From positions 310,001 to 374,000 of the forward strand of contig NZ_JABACJ020000001.1 of the NCBI RefSeq assembly GCF_012524165.2: DNA of 64,000 nt, read 5' to 3'. Shown here piece after piece: positions 7,441-15,696 of this stretch (its first letter is position 1; each line of letters begins with the position of its first letter). A model generated the notes under the pieces. The model did no database searches, was not told the origin of the DNA, and was given only the letters and a program-made list of their open reading frames with translations. A program made the position numbers and the translations under genes. This stretch comes from Faecalicatena faecalis. Lineage in GTDB: Bacteria; Bacillota; Clostridia; Lachnospirales; Lachnospiraceae.

Positions 7441-8766
7441 ATGAGATTAGAAATTGGTAATTTCTATGTTAAGGATATCGTCTTTGGTGATGAATTATCC
7501 TTTCAGAACGGTATTCTGACCGTGAACAAGCAGGCAGCCCTGGACTACATCAAAGAGGACGAACGTATTACTGAGGCTGAATTGTATATTGCAAAGCCGG
7601 GCGACAAGATTCGTATGTGCCCTGTGAAAGAAGCAATCGAACCAAGGGTAAGACCGGATGGCAGAGGCGTATTCCCTGGATATACAAGCGACCTGGTTCC
7701 GGCAGGAGAGGGTACGACTTATGCTCTCAAGAACTGCAGTGTTCTTGTAGTCGGAAGACATTGGGGCGGATTCCAGGACGGAGTCATCGATATGAGCGGA
7801 GAAGGACAGAAGTATACCCTGTTCGGACAATTGAATAATATCGTACTGGTTGCTGACACCAATGAGACTTTTGAACAGCGCGAGCAGCAGAAAAAGAACG
7901 ATGCTTTAAGACGAGCAGGACATAAGCTTGCGGAGTACATTGCTGCATGTGTAAAGGAACTGACACCGGAAGACACCGAGGTCTACGAACTGGATTCTAT
8001 GATTAAACGCGCCAAAGATACAGAGAAGCTGCCATCTGTCGTTTACGTGATGCAGCCGCAGTCCCAGATGGAAGAGATGGGATATAATGACCTGGTTTAT
8101 GGATGGGATATGAACCATATGGTGCCGACTGTGATGCATCCAAACGAGGTGCTGGATGGCGCGGTCGTATCAGGAAGCTTTATGCCGGTATCCTCCAAGT
8201 GGTCTACATATGATTTCCAGAACTGTCCGAATATTAAGGCATTGTATAACGAACATGGCAAGACAATCAATTTCCTCGGTATTATCATGTCTAACCTCAA
8301 TGTTGCATTAGAGCAGAAGGAGCGCTCCGCTTTATTCGTGGCACAGATCGCCAAGAGCCTGGGTGCTGATGGAGCTGTCGTAGCAGAAGAAGGATACGGC
8401 AACCCGGATGCAGACTTTGTTGGATGTATCGTTGCACTGGAAGATGCAGGCGTGAAGACCATCGGTGTGACCAATGAATGTACAGGACGTGATGGACAGT
8501 CACAGCCGCTCGTGACCCTGGATGAAAAGTGTGATGCGATTGTTTCCTGTGGAAATGTATCCGAACTGATTGAGCTTCCGCCTATGGAAACAGTGCTTGG
8601 AGAACTGCAGGCATTGGCACGTGACGGTCTGTCAGGAGGATGGGCTGATGACGAGATTCTTGGACCTTCAGTCAGAGAAAACGGCTCTATAATTATGGAG
8701 AACAATTCCATGTTCTGCGGCGACCAGGTAGCAGGATGGTCTCCGAAGACAATGAAAGAATTTTAG
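7441..8766 (+). CDS. grdI: Betaine/glycine/sarcosine reductase component B, alpha-beta proprotein (GrdI/GrdE/GrdG type)
   Basis: The 441-residue protein is the substrate-binding proprotein of a Stickland amino-acid reductase. In this family it is cleaved at an internal cysteine to give two subunits and a pyruvoyl group that binds the amine substrate. Length and the segments NCSVLVVGRHWGGFQDG, GQLNNIVLVADTNETFEQRE and TNECTGRDGQSQP fit the family. Several cysteines (Cys99, Cys262 and the NECTGRDG cysteine) are candidates for the cleavage site, and I cannot assign it. AGGAGGT precedes the ATG. The downstream BCCT transporter favours betaine over glycine or sarcosine, hence GrdI; the substrate is inferred. 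Confidence 0.87.
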   Translation: MRLEIGNFYVKDIVFGDELSFQNGILTVNKQAALDYIKEDERITEAELYIAKPGDKIRMCPVKEAIEPRVRPDGRGVFPGYTSDLVPAGEGTTYALKNCSVLVVGRHWGGFQDGVIDMSGEGQKYTLFGQLNNIVLVADTNETFEQREQQKKNDALRRAGHKLAEYIAACVKELTPEDTEVYELDSMIKRAKDTEKLPSVVYVMQPQSQMEEMGYNDLVYGWDMNHMVPTVMHPNEVLDGAVVSGSFMPVSSKWSTYDFQNCPNIKALYNEHGKTINFLGIIMSNLNVALEQKERSALFVAQIAKSLGADGAVVAEEGYGNPDADFVGCIVALEDAGVKTIGVTNECTGRDGQSQPLVTLDEKCDAIVSCGNVSELIELPPMETVLGELQALARDGLSGGWADDEILGPSVRENGSIIMENNSMFCGDQVAGWSPKTMKEF

Positions 8767-8777
8767 GAGGTGGCAAG

Positions 8778-10082
8778 ATGAAAAAGGCGATTTTATATAT
8801 TAATCAGTTTTTTGGACAGATCGGCGGAGAAGAACAGGCCGGTATAGAACCCCAGATTCACGAAGGTCTTGTAGGACCAGCAATGGAGTATGCGAAGAAT
8901 CTGGATGCAGAGATTACTCATACAGTAATCTGCGGAGATAACTACATGGGAACGAATACCGAGAAAGCAGTCGAGACGATTCTGGGCATGCTGGAAGGAA
9001 AAGAGATGGATATCTTTTTAGCAGGACCAGCCTTTCAGGCCGGACGCTATGGTGTTGCATGCGGAACCATCTGTAAAGCGGTAAAGGAAAGATTCGGTGT
9101 CCCGGTCGTGACTTCTATGAATGTAGAGAATCCGGGAGTTGAGATGTTCAAGAAGGAGATGTACATTCTGAAAGGCGGTAATATCGCTGCCAAGATGAGA
9201 AAGGATGTAAAAGCCGTCGTAGACATTGCGAATAAGATTCTTAATGGTGAGGAAATCGGAAGCGCTGATGAAGAGGGGTATTTCCCTAGAGGAATCAGAC
9301 GTCAGGTATGGCGCAAGGATGGAAAACCAGCTTCCGAGCGTATGGTAGAGATGCTTGTGAAGAAGCTCAACGGCGAGCCGTTCGAGACAGAACTGCCGAT
9401 GCCGAAGCTGGACCGCGTACCGATCGCACCGGCTGTAAAGGATCTGACAAAGGCAAGGATCGCATTGGTTACAACAGGCGGTATCGTGCCAGTAGATAAT
9501 CCCGACCATATCCAGTCTGCATCCGCTACAAGATGGGGAAGATATGATATCTCCAGCATGGATGCATTAAAGGGTGGGGAGTTCAAGACGATTCATGCCG
9601 GATTTGACCCTGCAGCAGCAGATGCAGATCCGAATGTCATCACACCGATCGATGCGTTGAAGGTATTAGAGAAGGAAGGGGTATATGGAAGCCTCCATCC
9701 ATACTTCTATTCAACTGTTGGTACAGGTACAACAGAGGCAGAAGCAAGCAGAATGGCAAAGGAAATGATTCCGTACTTCCAGGAGGACAATGTGGATGCG
9801 GTTATCATGGTCTCCACGTGAGGCACCTGTACTCGTTGCGGTGCAACGATGGTGAAAGAAATTGAAAGAGCCGGATTCCCGATCGTTCAGATGTGTAATC
9901 TGATTCCTGTCGCGAAAACAGTCGGTTCCAACAGAATTGTTCCAACTATCTCTATTCCATATCCATTGGGTGATCCTGGAACTTCTAAAGAGGATCAGTG
10001 GAAGCTTCGTTACCACAGAACGAAGGTCGCTCTTGAGAGTCTTGCTACAGATATTCAAGAACAGACAGTGTTCCGCGTATAA
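8778..10082 (+). CDS. grdH: Betaine/glycine/sarcosine reductase component B, selenoprotein subunit (GrdH/GrdB/GrdF type)
   Basis: This 434-residue subunit completes component B, which passes the substrate's carboxymethyl group to selenoprotein A. Translation must read an in-frame UGA at 9819-9821 as selenocysteine (residue 348): the frame continues as STUGTCTRCGATMVKE, the family's U-x2-C-x2-C active site, and stays open to 10082. A perfect hairpin at 9833-9849 has the expected bacterial SECIS position. The start ATG follows AGGAGGTGGCAAG, 11 bases after the upstream gene. An automatic caller would split this gene into two pieces at 9821. The betaine assignment rests on the adjacent transporter. 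Confidence 0.93.
9833..9849 (+). promoter_or_regulatory. Bacterial SECIS hairpin of the component B selenoprotein
   Basis: TCGTTGC (9833-9839) pairs perfectly with GCAACGA (9843-9849) around a GGT loop. It begins 11 bases after the UGA codon. A short stem with a G-U loop at this distance is what SelB recognises in bacterial selenoprotein messages. Confidence 0.85.
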
Positions 10083-10121
10083 TACGCGGACACCGTCCAA
10101 ATCTCAGGAGGGAGATCGGAT

Positions 10122-11615
10122 ATGGAGAAAAAGAAAATCGGCAATAGTGTGTTTTACATTTCATTGACCCTGATCGCCATTATGGCAGTCTGGTCAGTGG
10201 CATTTAATGAAAGCTTTACGGCAGTATCAAATGCAGCGTTTCATTTCCTTACTACAGACTTCGGCTGGCTGTATCTGATTGCCATGATAGTATTCCTTGT
10301 ATTTGTCGTTTATGTTGCTTTTGGTAAATACGGGAAGATCCGTCTGGGCGGGGATGATTCCAGACCAGAATACAGCAACCTCACATGGTTCGGCCTTCTG
10401 TTCGGCTGTGGCATGGGTGTTGGACTCGTGTTCTGGGGAGTTGCAGAACCCCTGACCCACTATTTAAATCCACAGGGCGTGGAGGCCGCTACACCAGAAG
10501 CTGCAGATTTTGCGATGAAGTCATTCTTCATGCATTGGGGCATCCTGCCTTGGGCGAACTACGCAGTCATCGGACTTGCGCTTGCTTATTTCATGTTCCG
10601 CAAGAATAAAAAGGGACTGGTAAGCAGTATCTTAGAGCCTCTGATCGGAGAAAAGCTGGCAAATGGCTGGCTCGGCAAGTTGGTTGATATCCTTGCTGTC
10701 TTCGCGACGGTAGCCGGTGTTGTTACCTCACTTGGCCTGGGGACTTTACAGATCAATGCAGGAATGAAGCATCTGTTCGGAATCCCGACAACACTGTTAG
10801 TACAGATCATCATCATTGTGGTTGTTTCTGTCCTGTATATTGGTTCTGCGGTATCCGGTATTGAGAAGGGAATTAAAATAATCTCTGATACGAACCTGTA
10901 TGTGGCAATTGGACTGATGGCCGTGTGTTTTCTTGTGGGACCGAAGATGGAGGTGCTGAACAGCTTTGTAAATGGACTGGGACAGTACATCGGTGATTTT
11001 ATTCCGGATGCACTTGGAATCAGTACTTATGGGGACAATAGCTGGCTGGGAAGCTGGCGTCTGTTCTATTGGGCATGGTTCATTGCATGGGCACCATTTG
11101 TAGGTGTGTTCATCGCACGCATTTCCAAAGGCCGAACCATCCGTGAATTTATCATGGGCGTGGTATTGGTTCCGGCACTTGCATCCTGTATCTGGGGAGC
11201 AGTTTTTGGAAACCTGGGCATCAACCTTGGAGAAAAAGGAATCGTAGCAATCGAGAAGCTTCAGGAGGTCGTAGGGACACCGGAGGTCGGGTTGTTCATG
11301 GTACTACAGGAATATCCGCTTGGATTCCTTTTGTCGATCGTGGCGATCATCTCCCTGTGTGCATTCTTCATTACATCAGCGAACTCTGGTGTATATGTAT
11401 TGTCTATGCTGACTACAGATGGGGATATCAATCCGCCGAATAACAAAAAGATATTATGGGGAATCATTCAGTCCGTAATGGCTGTTGGACTTTTAATGGC
11501 CGGTGGATTAAAGCCCCTGCAGACCATATCGCTGGCTGCCGCGTTCCCGTTCATCTTTATTATGTTCGCGGCATGTGCGGCATTTATCAAAGCGATAAGA
11601 AAAGAAAAAGTGTAG
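10122..11615 (+). CDS. BCCT-family transporter, probable glycine betaine uptake
   Basis: The 497-residue membrane protein has about 12 helices. Its FGCGMGVGLVFWGVAEP segment carries the glycine-rich GMGxG stretch of betaine-type BCCT carriers rather than the GIDMG form of carnitine/choline exchangers. The tryptophan-rich signature WAWFIAWAPFVGVFIARISKGRT is also present. It lacks the long charged termini that make BetP an osmosensor, which suits a nutritional role. It sits between component B and selenoprotein A genes (39 and 91 base gaps) with its own AGGAGG, so it most likely imports the substrate reduced by the operon. Sodium coupling is expected from the motif. Confidence 0.93.
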   Translation: MEKKKIGNSVFYISLTLIAIMAVWSVAFNESFTAVSNAAFHFLTTDFGWLYLIAMIVFLVFVVYVAFGKYGKIRLGGDDSRPEYSNLTWFGLLFGCGMGVGLVFWGVAEPLTHYLNPQGVEAATPEAADFAMKSFFMHWGILPWANYAVIGLALAYFMFRKNKKGLVSSILEPLIGEKLANGWLGKLVDILAVFATVAGVVTSLGLGTLQINAGMKHLFGIPTTLLVQIIIIVVVSVLYIGSAVSGIEKGIKIISDTNLYVAIGLMAVCFLVGPKMEVLNSFVNGLGQYIGDFIPDALGISTYGDNSWLGSWRLFYWAWFIAWAPFVGVFIARISKGRTIREFIMGVVLVPALASCIWGAVFGNLGINLGEKGIVAIEKLQEVVGTPEVGLFMVLQEYPLGFLLSIVAIISLCAFFITSANSGVYVLSMLTTDGDINPPNNKKILWGIIQSVMAVGLLMAGGLKPLQTISLAAAFPFIFIMFAACAAFIKAIRKEKV

Positions 11616-11706
11616 TAGTTTCTGATGTTTCGATGCGATGTATGAGAAGCACGCAGGAAATGTATGATAAAAAAGTATAATTGAAAAGAAAGGAGAAAAG
11701 ATAATT

Positions 11707-12177
11707 ATGGCTATTTTAGAAGGTAAAAAAGCAATTATTATCGGAGACCGTGATGGAATTCCAGGGCCGGCTATCGCAGAATGTGTAAAAACTGCCGGCG
11801 CAGAGATCGTATTTTCATCAACGGAGTGCTTTGTCTGAACAAGCGCAGGCGCAATGGACTTAGAGAATCAGAAGAGGGTAAAAGAATTTGCTGACGAATA
11901 TGGTGCAGAGAACTTAGTAGTAGTTCTTGGTGCAGCAGAGGGTGAGGCTGCAGGTCTTGCAGCAGAAACAGTAACAGCAGGTGACCCGACTTTTGCAGGT
12001 CCATTGACAGGAGTCCAGCTTGGACTTCAGGTATATCACGTTTGTGAACCAGAGATGAAAGAAGAATTTGACGAGGCTGTTTATGACGAACAGATTAGTA
12101 TGATGGAAATGGTACTCGATGTAGACGATATTATCAGTGAAATGTCATCGATCAGAGAGCAGTTCTGCAAGTTTTAA
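11707..12177 (+). CDS. grdA: Glycine/sarcosine/betaine reductase selenoprotein A
   Basis: This 156-residue selenoprotein is the shared carrier that takes the carboxymethyl-selenoether from component B and delivers it to component C. The in-frame UGA at 11836-11838 encodes selenocysteine 44 in [17 protein letters not shown], giving the C41-x2-U44 redox pair. The start [21 protein letters not shown] and the [12 protein letters not shown] segment are strongly conserved in GrdA. The weak GCG-CAGG-CGC hairpin at 11843-11852 may be part of its SECIS. AAAGGAG precedes the ATG. The gene would be missed or truncated unless the UGA is read through. Component C genes (grdC, grdD) do not follow it here. 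Confidence 0.96.
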
Positions 12178-12195
12178 GTGTAGTGTTGACAAGGT

Positions 12196-12232
12196 GAGGC
12201 GGGTCCTGGAAAATGGGGATTCGCCTCTTTTA
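12196..12232 (+). terminator. Terminator after grdA
   Basis: GAGGCG (12196-12201) pairs with CGCCTC (12222-12227), followed by TTTTA. It closes the reductase operon. Confidence 0.7.
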
Positions 12233-12357
12233 GAATGGTATCATCTATCATAAAGCAGCATAACAGCTTTCGAATATCTCTACTTGATCTAAAAGTGGTT
12301 TTCGGACATACAGTGAATATGGTAAGATAGAAAAAGCAGATGAGGGGGGGATGAAAA

Positions 12358-12939
12358 ATGAGTGAGACGACCACAATGTGGACCAGACAGGTACCAAAGG
12401 TTTGGGAAGAACTTCAAAGAACTGGCAGTTATCATGTGAAAAAAGAATACATACAGATGAAGAATGGAGATATGGCCGATTTTTATCTCAAGCTTTATGA
12501 GTGGTATACAAAAGAAGCAAGGAAACATATTCGCATCCCTTCTGAATTGGAATATCCGATCTGGCTGTGCTTAGAGGAAGAGAATATGCTGCAGCCAGTG
12601 GAGAATACGGTGATTTTAAAGGTAGAGATTCCGAAGGAGCAATATGTCATTTGTAATATGGATAATTGGGGCTACCGTGTGAATTATTGGTATGTGCCGC
12701 TTGACCCAGAGGATGATAAGCGGCATAAGCAGGAGCTGAAGAAATATGGAATTGCCTGTGAGGATGATCTGACGCTGACAAGTAAAGGGAATTTTTATCC
12801 CCTCCTGCGCAGAAAAATATTGGACAGTTGGGAGAGAGTATTCACGATTCCTCCCGCAAAGCCCCAGGATGCCGTAGCCACAGCATGGGAGCTGCGCAGG
12901 GAATGGGTCAGGGAGGTACACTGTTATGATGGAAAATAA
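12358..12939 (+). CDS. DUF3841-type protein, first of a tandem pair
   Basis: This 193-residue soluble protein resembles the DUF3841 family, whose function is unknown. Visible features are WTRQVPKVWEELQRTGSYHVKKEYI at the N-terminus, a YEWYTKEARKHI stretch, a central beta-rich part with PIWLCLEE, and a C-terminal LRRKILDSWERVF motif. The GGGGGGATG run just before the ATG supports the start. It overlaps the next, homologous gene by 14 bases, so the two are co-translated. Fusion to the reductase operon is unlikely because a terminator lies between. I cannot assign a biochemical role. Confidence 0.75.
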   Translation: MSETTTMWTRQVPKVWEELQRTGSYHVKKEYIQMKNGDMADFYLKLYEWYTKEARKHIRIPSELEYPIWLCLEEENMLQPVENTVILKVEIPKEQYVICNMDNWGYRVNYWYVPLDPEDDKRHKQELKKYGIACEDDLTLTSKGNFYPLLRRKILDSWERVFTIPPAKPQDAVATAWELRREWVREVHCYDGK

Positions 12940-13540
12940 TAGAATACCCGGCATATGCCATGAAGAAAACGCAGACAGGGACAGAGAAAAAGAGGATGCA
13001 GCAGGATTCATGAAAATGTGGACAGCACAGACGGACCAGGTCTTGGAAACCCTGGAGAGAGATGGAATCTATTTTGTAAAAAAGGAATACATCACACAAA
13101 AATACGGAAACACAGCCTGGATTTTCCAAGAGGCGTACCGTTTCTTTACGGAAAGAGCAAAACACATTGTTCCCCAGCCAGAGGAGGCACAGTCTCCGGT
13201 CTGGATGTTCGGGGATAAAAAATGGGCAGCACCTGTTGGCGGAGGATATCGGATGGAGCTTAGGATTCCGAGAGAAGAGCTCATACTATTCGACCGGCGC
13301 CTTTGGTCAAAGATATTGAATTTATCTTATATCGGAACAAAGGAACAGGAAAAAGAGTTCCAACAAAAGCTGCATCGGATGGGCATTGCAGACTCGATCG
13401 AGGTCTTTCTAAAGCCCTATTATCCGCTGTTAAAGGCAGAGGTCTTGAAAAGCTGGGAAAGGCTGTTTACAGAAGCGTGCCCTGAGCTGGAGTATGTACA
13501 GGGCGCAGCGTGGATGATAAAAAAAGAGTGGATAGTGTAG
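12926..13540 (+). CDS. DUF3841-type protein, second of a tandem pair
   Basis: This 204-residue protein is a paralogue of its upstream neighbour: the same order of motifs recurs (MWTAQTDQVLETLERDGIYFVKKEYI, SPVWMFGDKKWA, PLLKAEVLKSWERLF). It starts inside the end of the first gene, with GGGAGG 9 bases before the ATG at 12926. A charged ~25-residue N-terminal extension is extra. The pair may act as a heterodimer, but this is only suggested by overlap and homology. A 12-bp terminator follows. Confidence 0.75.
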   Translation: MMENNRIPGICHEENADRDREKEDAAGFMKMWTAQTDQVLETLERDGIYFVKKEYITQKYGNTAWIFQEAYRFFTERAKHIVPQPEEAQSPVWMFGDKKWAAPVGGGYRMELRIPREELILFDRRLWSKILNLSYIGTKEQEKEFQQKLHRMGIADSIEVFLKPYYPLLKAEVLKSWERLFTEACPELEYVQGAAWMIKKEWIV

Positions 13541-13556
13541 GCGGTATTTAAAAATA

Positions 13557-13594
13557 GGGAACCTCAGGATGTATCCGCCTGAGGTTCCCTTTCT
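13557..13594. terminator. Bidirectional terminator between DUF3841 and HEPN genes
   Basis: GGGAACCTCAGG at 13557-13568 is perfectly complementary to 13578-13589, followed by TTTCTTTT. The A-rich left side serves the minus-strand gene. Confidence 0.85.
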
Positions 13595-13595
13595 T

Positions 13596-13991
13596 TTATG
13601 AATCAAAGGAATTCGTCAATTTTTGAATCGTATCATACATAATAGATAAACACTTTTTGAAATCGGATTCTGTAACTGTATAGAAATCATCCCCGGGATA
13701 TCTAGCATCAAAGTAGAAGTCAGTTAAAAAGGCAAGGCCTATGGTATCCAGATTCAATTCCGGTTTCATCTCATTTAGCTTAGATGCGATTCTTTTCATA
13801 TTGTGTTTTCTTAATAAATCAGAGACATCCTCGTCTGTAAAAAGTTTGTCTAAATATCCTTTTAAATATTTTTCTGTTACCTGCTGACATTGTACAGCAA
13901 GCTGATTATAATAAGCATTTCCTGTTTTAAGTACCGTTTCCAAATATTCCAGGTCATTTTTAGCGATATCCAGATAGGTGTTTTTGATCAT
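13596..13991 (-). CDS. HEPN-domain protein of an MNT/HEPN pair
   Basis: This 131-residue all-helical protein resembles the HEPN family (QLAVQCQQVTEKYLKGYL, RKHNMKRIASKL, DFYFDARYPGDDF). HEPN proteins pair with minimal nucleotidyltransferases; in HepT-MntA type modules the HEPN partner is an RNase toxin with an R-x4-6-H motif. I do not find such a motif here (the only R/H pair is RKH), so this one may be a non-nuclease, substrate-binding HEPN. Its ATG overlaps the stop of the nucleotidyltransferase gene by 4 bases, indicating coupled translation. Confidence 0.82.
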   Translation of the reverse strand: MIKNTYLDIAKNDLEYLETVLKTGNAYYNQLAVQCQQVTEKYLKGYLDKLFTDEDVSDLLRKHNMKRIASKLNEMKPELNLDTIGLAFLTDFYFDARYPGDDFYTVTESDFKKCLSIMYDTIQKLTNSFDS

Positions 13992-14356
13992 TTTACTACC
14001 TCCAAAATCAATTTTTTATCACGATTCAAAACATTTTTGAACACTGAATCAGGCTGCACGGAGTGTTCGTTCATATAAACGATATCAGTGCTTACCCCCT
14101 CTTTGGGCTCGTCCAGAGTCCAACGGATATTGGCTGCCAGTTCACGATCCTTAATTTGTTGATCTGTTAGAATTAGAAGATCTATATCACTGGTACTGCG
14201 CACTTCTCCACGTGCACAGCTTCCGAAGAGGTATATTTTTTTTAAGCCTGGAATTTGGGCATTTACCAAGAAATCAATGTCCTGTTCTATTTTGGCTTGA
14301 AACCTTCTTGGCAGAGAGGAATAGTTTTCTTTGTATATGACGATATGATTGTCCAT
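13988..14356 (-). CDS. Minimal nucleotidyltransferase (MNT) domain protein
   Basis: The 122-residue protein carries the nucleotidyltransferase signature GSCARGEVRSTSDIDLLIL, that is GS-x10-D-x-D, with further acidic TDIVYMNE. MNT proteins transfer nucleotides; MntA antitoxins adenylylate their HEPN partner. AGGAGG lies 8 bases before the ATG at 14356, so the longer open frame upstream is not used. The pair could be a toxin-antitoxin module or a housekeeping small-molecule nucleotidyltransferase; the missing HEPN nuclease motif argues for caution. Confidence 0.85.
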   Translation of the reverse strand: MDNHIVIYKENYSSLPRRFQAKIEQDIDFLVNAQIPGLKKIYLFGSCARGEVRSTSDIDLLILTDQQIKDRELAANIRWTLDEPKEGVSTDIVYMNEHSVQPDSVFKNVLNRDKKLILEVVK

Positions 14357-14461
14357 GCATAAATCCTCCTTTTGGGCAGTGTTTTCTACTATATTTACAT
14401 TGATACCTACAAAGATTCTTTTGTTATACCAGCCAATTCTCTTGGGCATTACCTCGGATTG

Positions 14462-14494
14462 TATCTAATAGCTAACATTGTTAGCTATTAGATA
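14462..14494. repeat. 33-base near-perfect palindrome in a divergent intergenic region
   Basis: The arms TATCTAATAGCTAACA and TGTTAGCTATTAGATA are exact complements around a single T. No T-run follows on either strand, so it is not a simple terminator. It lies between the divergent MNT and NUDIX genes and may be an operator. Confidence 0.65.
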
Positions 14495-14649
14495 ACATTG
14501 TAACTGTTGGATATAAGTAAGGTCAATCTTTTATAGATAATTTCTTAAATAAACTCAATAGACGTCCATTGAATAGACATTATACACTGGATGCTTTAAA
14601 ATATATATCAGAAATGATTCCATGGACAAGAGGAAAGGAGTATCAAGCG

Positions 14650-15696
14650 ATGTATAAATTGAGTACCTTATGTTATATAGAAAGGGACAACCAGTATCTG
14701 ATGCTGCACAGAACGGTGAAGAAGAATGATGTGAATAAGGATAAATGGATCGGTGTGGGCGGTCATTTTGAGGCGCAGGAAAGCCCGGAGGAATGTCTGC
14801 TTCGGGAAGTGTGGGAGGAGACGGGGTATACACTAACTTCATACCGCTACCGTGGAATTGTAACATTTATCTATGGGGAAGATGTGACGGAATACATGTC
14901 TTTATATACGGCAGATGGGTTTACAGGAGATCCGATTCCCTGCGACGAAGGGGAGTTGGAATGGGTAGATAAAGAGGCGGTCCTGGGGTTAAATCTGTGG
15001 GAAGGGGACAAGATTTTTTTCCGCCTTCTGGATGAAGAACGGGAATTCTTTTCTTTAAAGCTGGTCTATGACAAGACGGATACCTTGCAGTATGCGGCTC
15101 TTGATGGAAAGCCGTTGGAATTATTCGATATCTTGAATCCTGACGGAAGCAAGACCGGGATTGTCAAGGAGCGCGGCGTTGCGCACAGGGAAGGCAGTCT
15201 GCATGGTACTTCACATATCTGGCTGGTGCGTGAGAATGAAAAAAGTGGTTATGATGTCCTGCTCCAGAAGCGCAGTGCGGTGAAGGATTCTTATGCTGGG
15301 TATTATGATATTTCTTCTGCGGGACATGTGGCAGCAGGAGATGATTATCTAGAGTCTGCTTTACGTGAATTAAAGGAAGAGCTGGGAATCCAGGCAGCAG
15401 CAGATGAGCTGCATTACGTAGGAAAACGCCAGGCGGAGTTGGAAGAAGTGTTTTACGGCAGATTATTCAAGGATTCAGAACTCTGCACAATCTATGTGTA
15501 TCGTGAGCCGATTGAGATTTCTGAAATGCAGCTTCAGCCGGAAGAGGTGGAGGAAGTCCTCTGGATGGATTACAAAGAATGTATGCAGGGAATCCAAAAT
15601 CGGACATTAAAGCACTGTATATATGTAGAGGAATTTGAAATGCTGGGAGAATATCTGGGAATCAGCATAAAATCAGATTCGGATTCAATTTTCTAA
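14650..15696 (+). CDS. Two-domain NUDIX hydrolase (MutT-like plus IPP-isomerase-like)
   Basis: The 348-residue protein contains two complete NUDIX boxes. The first (GHFEAQ-E-SPEECLL-REVWEETGY, about residue 40) follows GX5EX7REUXEEXGU and resembles 8-oxo-dGTP diphosphatases. The second (GHVAAG-D-DYLESAL-RELKEELGI, about residue 235) is the isopentenyl-diphosphate-isomerase-like type, with Asp in place of the first Glu. The domains together may clean up oxidised or non-canonical nucleotides. The ATG at 14650 follows AAAGGAG by 10 bases; the open frame 27 codons upstream lacks a site. Its 3' end overlaps the convergent DeoR gene by 35 bases. Confidence 0.87.
   Translation: MYKLSTLCYIERDNQYLMLHRTVKKNDVNKDKWIGVGGHFEAQESPEECLLREVWEETGYTLTSYRYRGIVTFIYGEDVTEYMSLYTADGFTGDPIPCDEGELEWVDKEAVLGLNLWEGDKIFFRLLDEEREFFSLKLVYDKTDTLQYAALDGKPLELFDILNPDGSKTGIVKERGVAHREGSLHGTSHIWLVRENEKSGYDVLLQKRSAVKDSYAGYYDISSAGHVAAGDDYLESALRELKEELGIQAAADELHYVGKRQAELEEVFYGRLFKDSELCTIYVYREPIEISEMQLQPEEVEEVLWMDYKECMQGIQNRTLKHCIYVEEFEMLGEYLGISIKSDSDSIF

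Noticed and set aside
9819..10082. Nonsense mutation splitting the component B gene into a pseudogene and a fragment
   Set aside because: The UGA is at the exact selenocysteine position, the frame continues with family sequence, and a SECIS hairpin follows.
11707..11838. Truncated 43-codon ORF ending at UGA before grdA
   Set aside because: It is the N-terminus of GrdA; UGA encodes selenocysteine 44.
13988..14449. Longer MNT protein from 14449
   Set aside because: AGGAGG is placed for ATG 14356, and the extra 31 residues have no similarity to the family.
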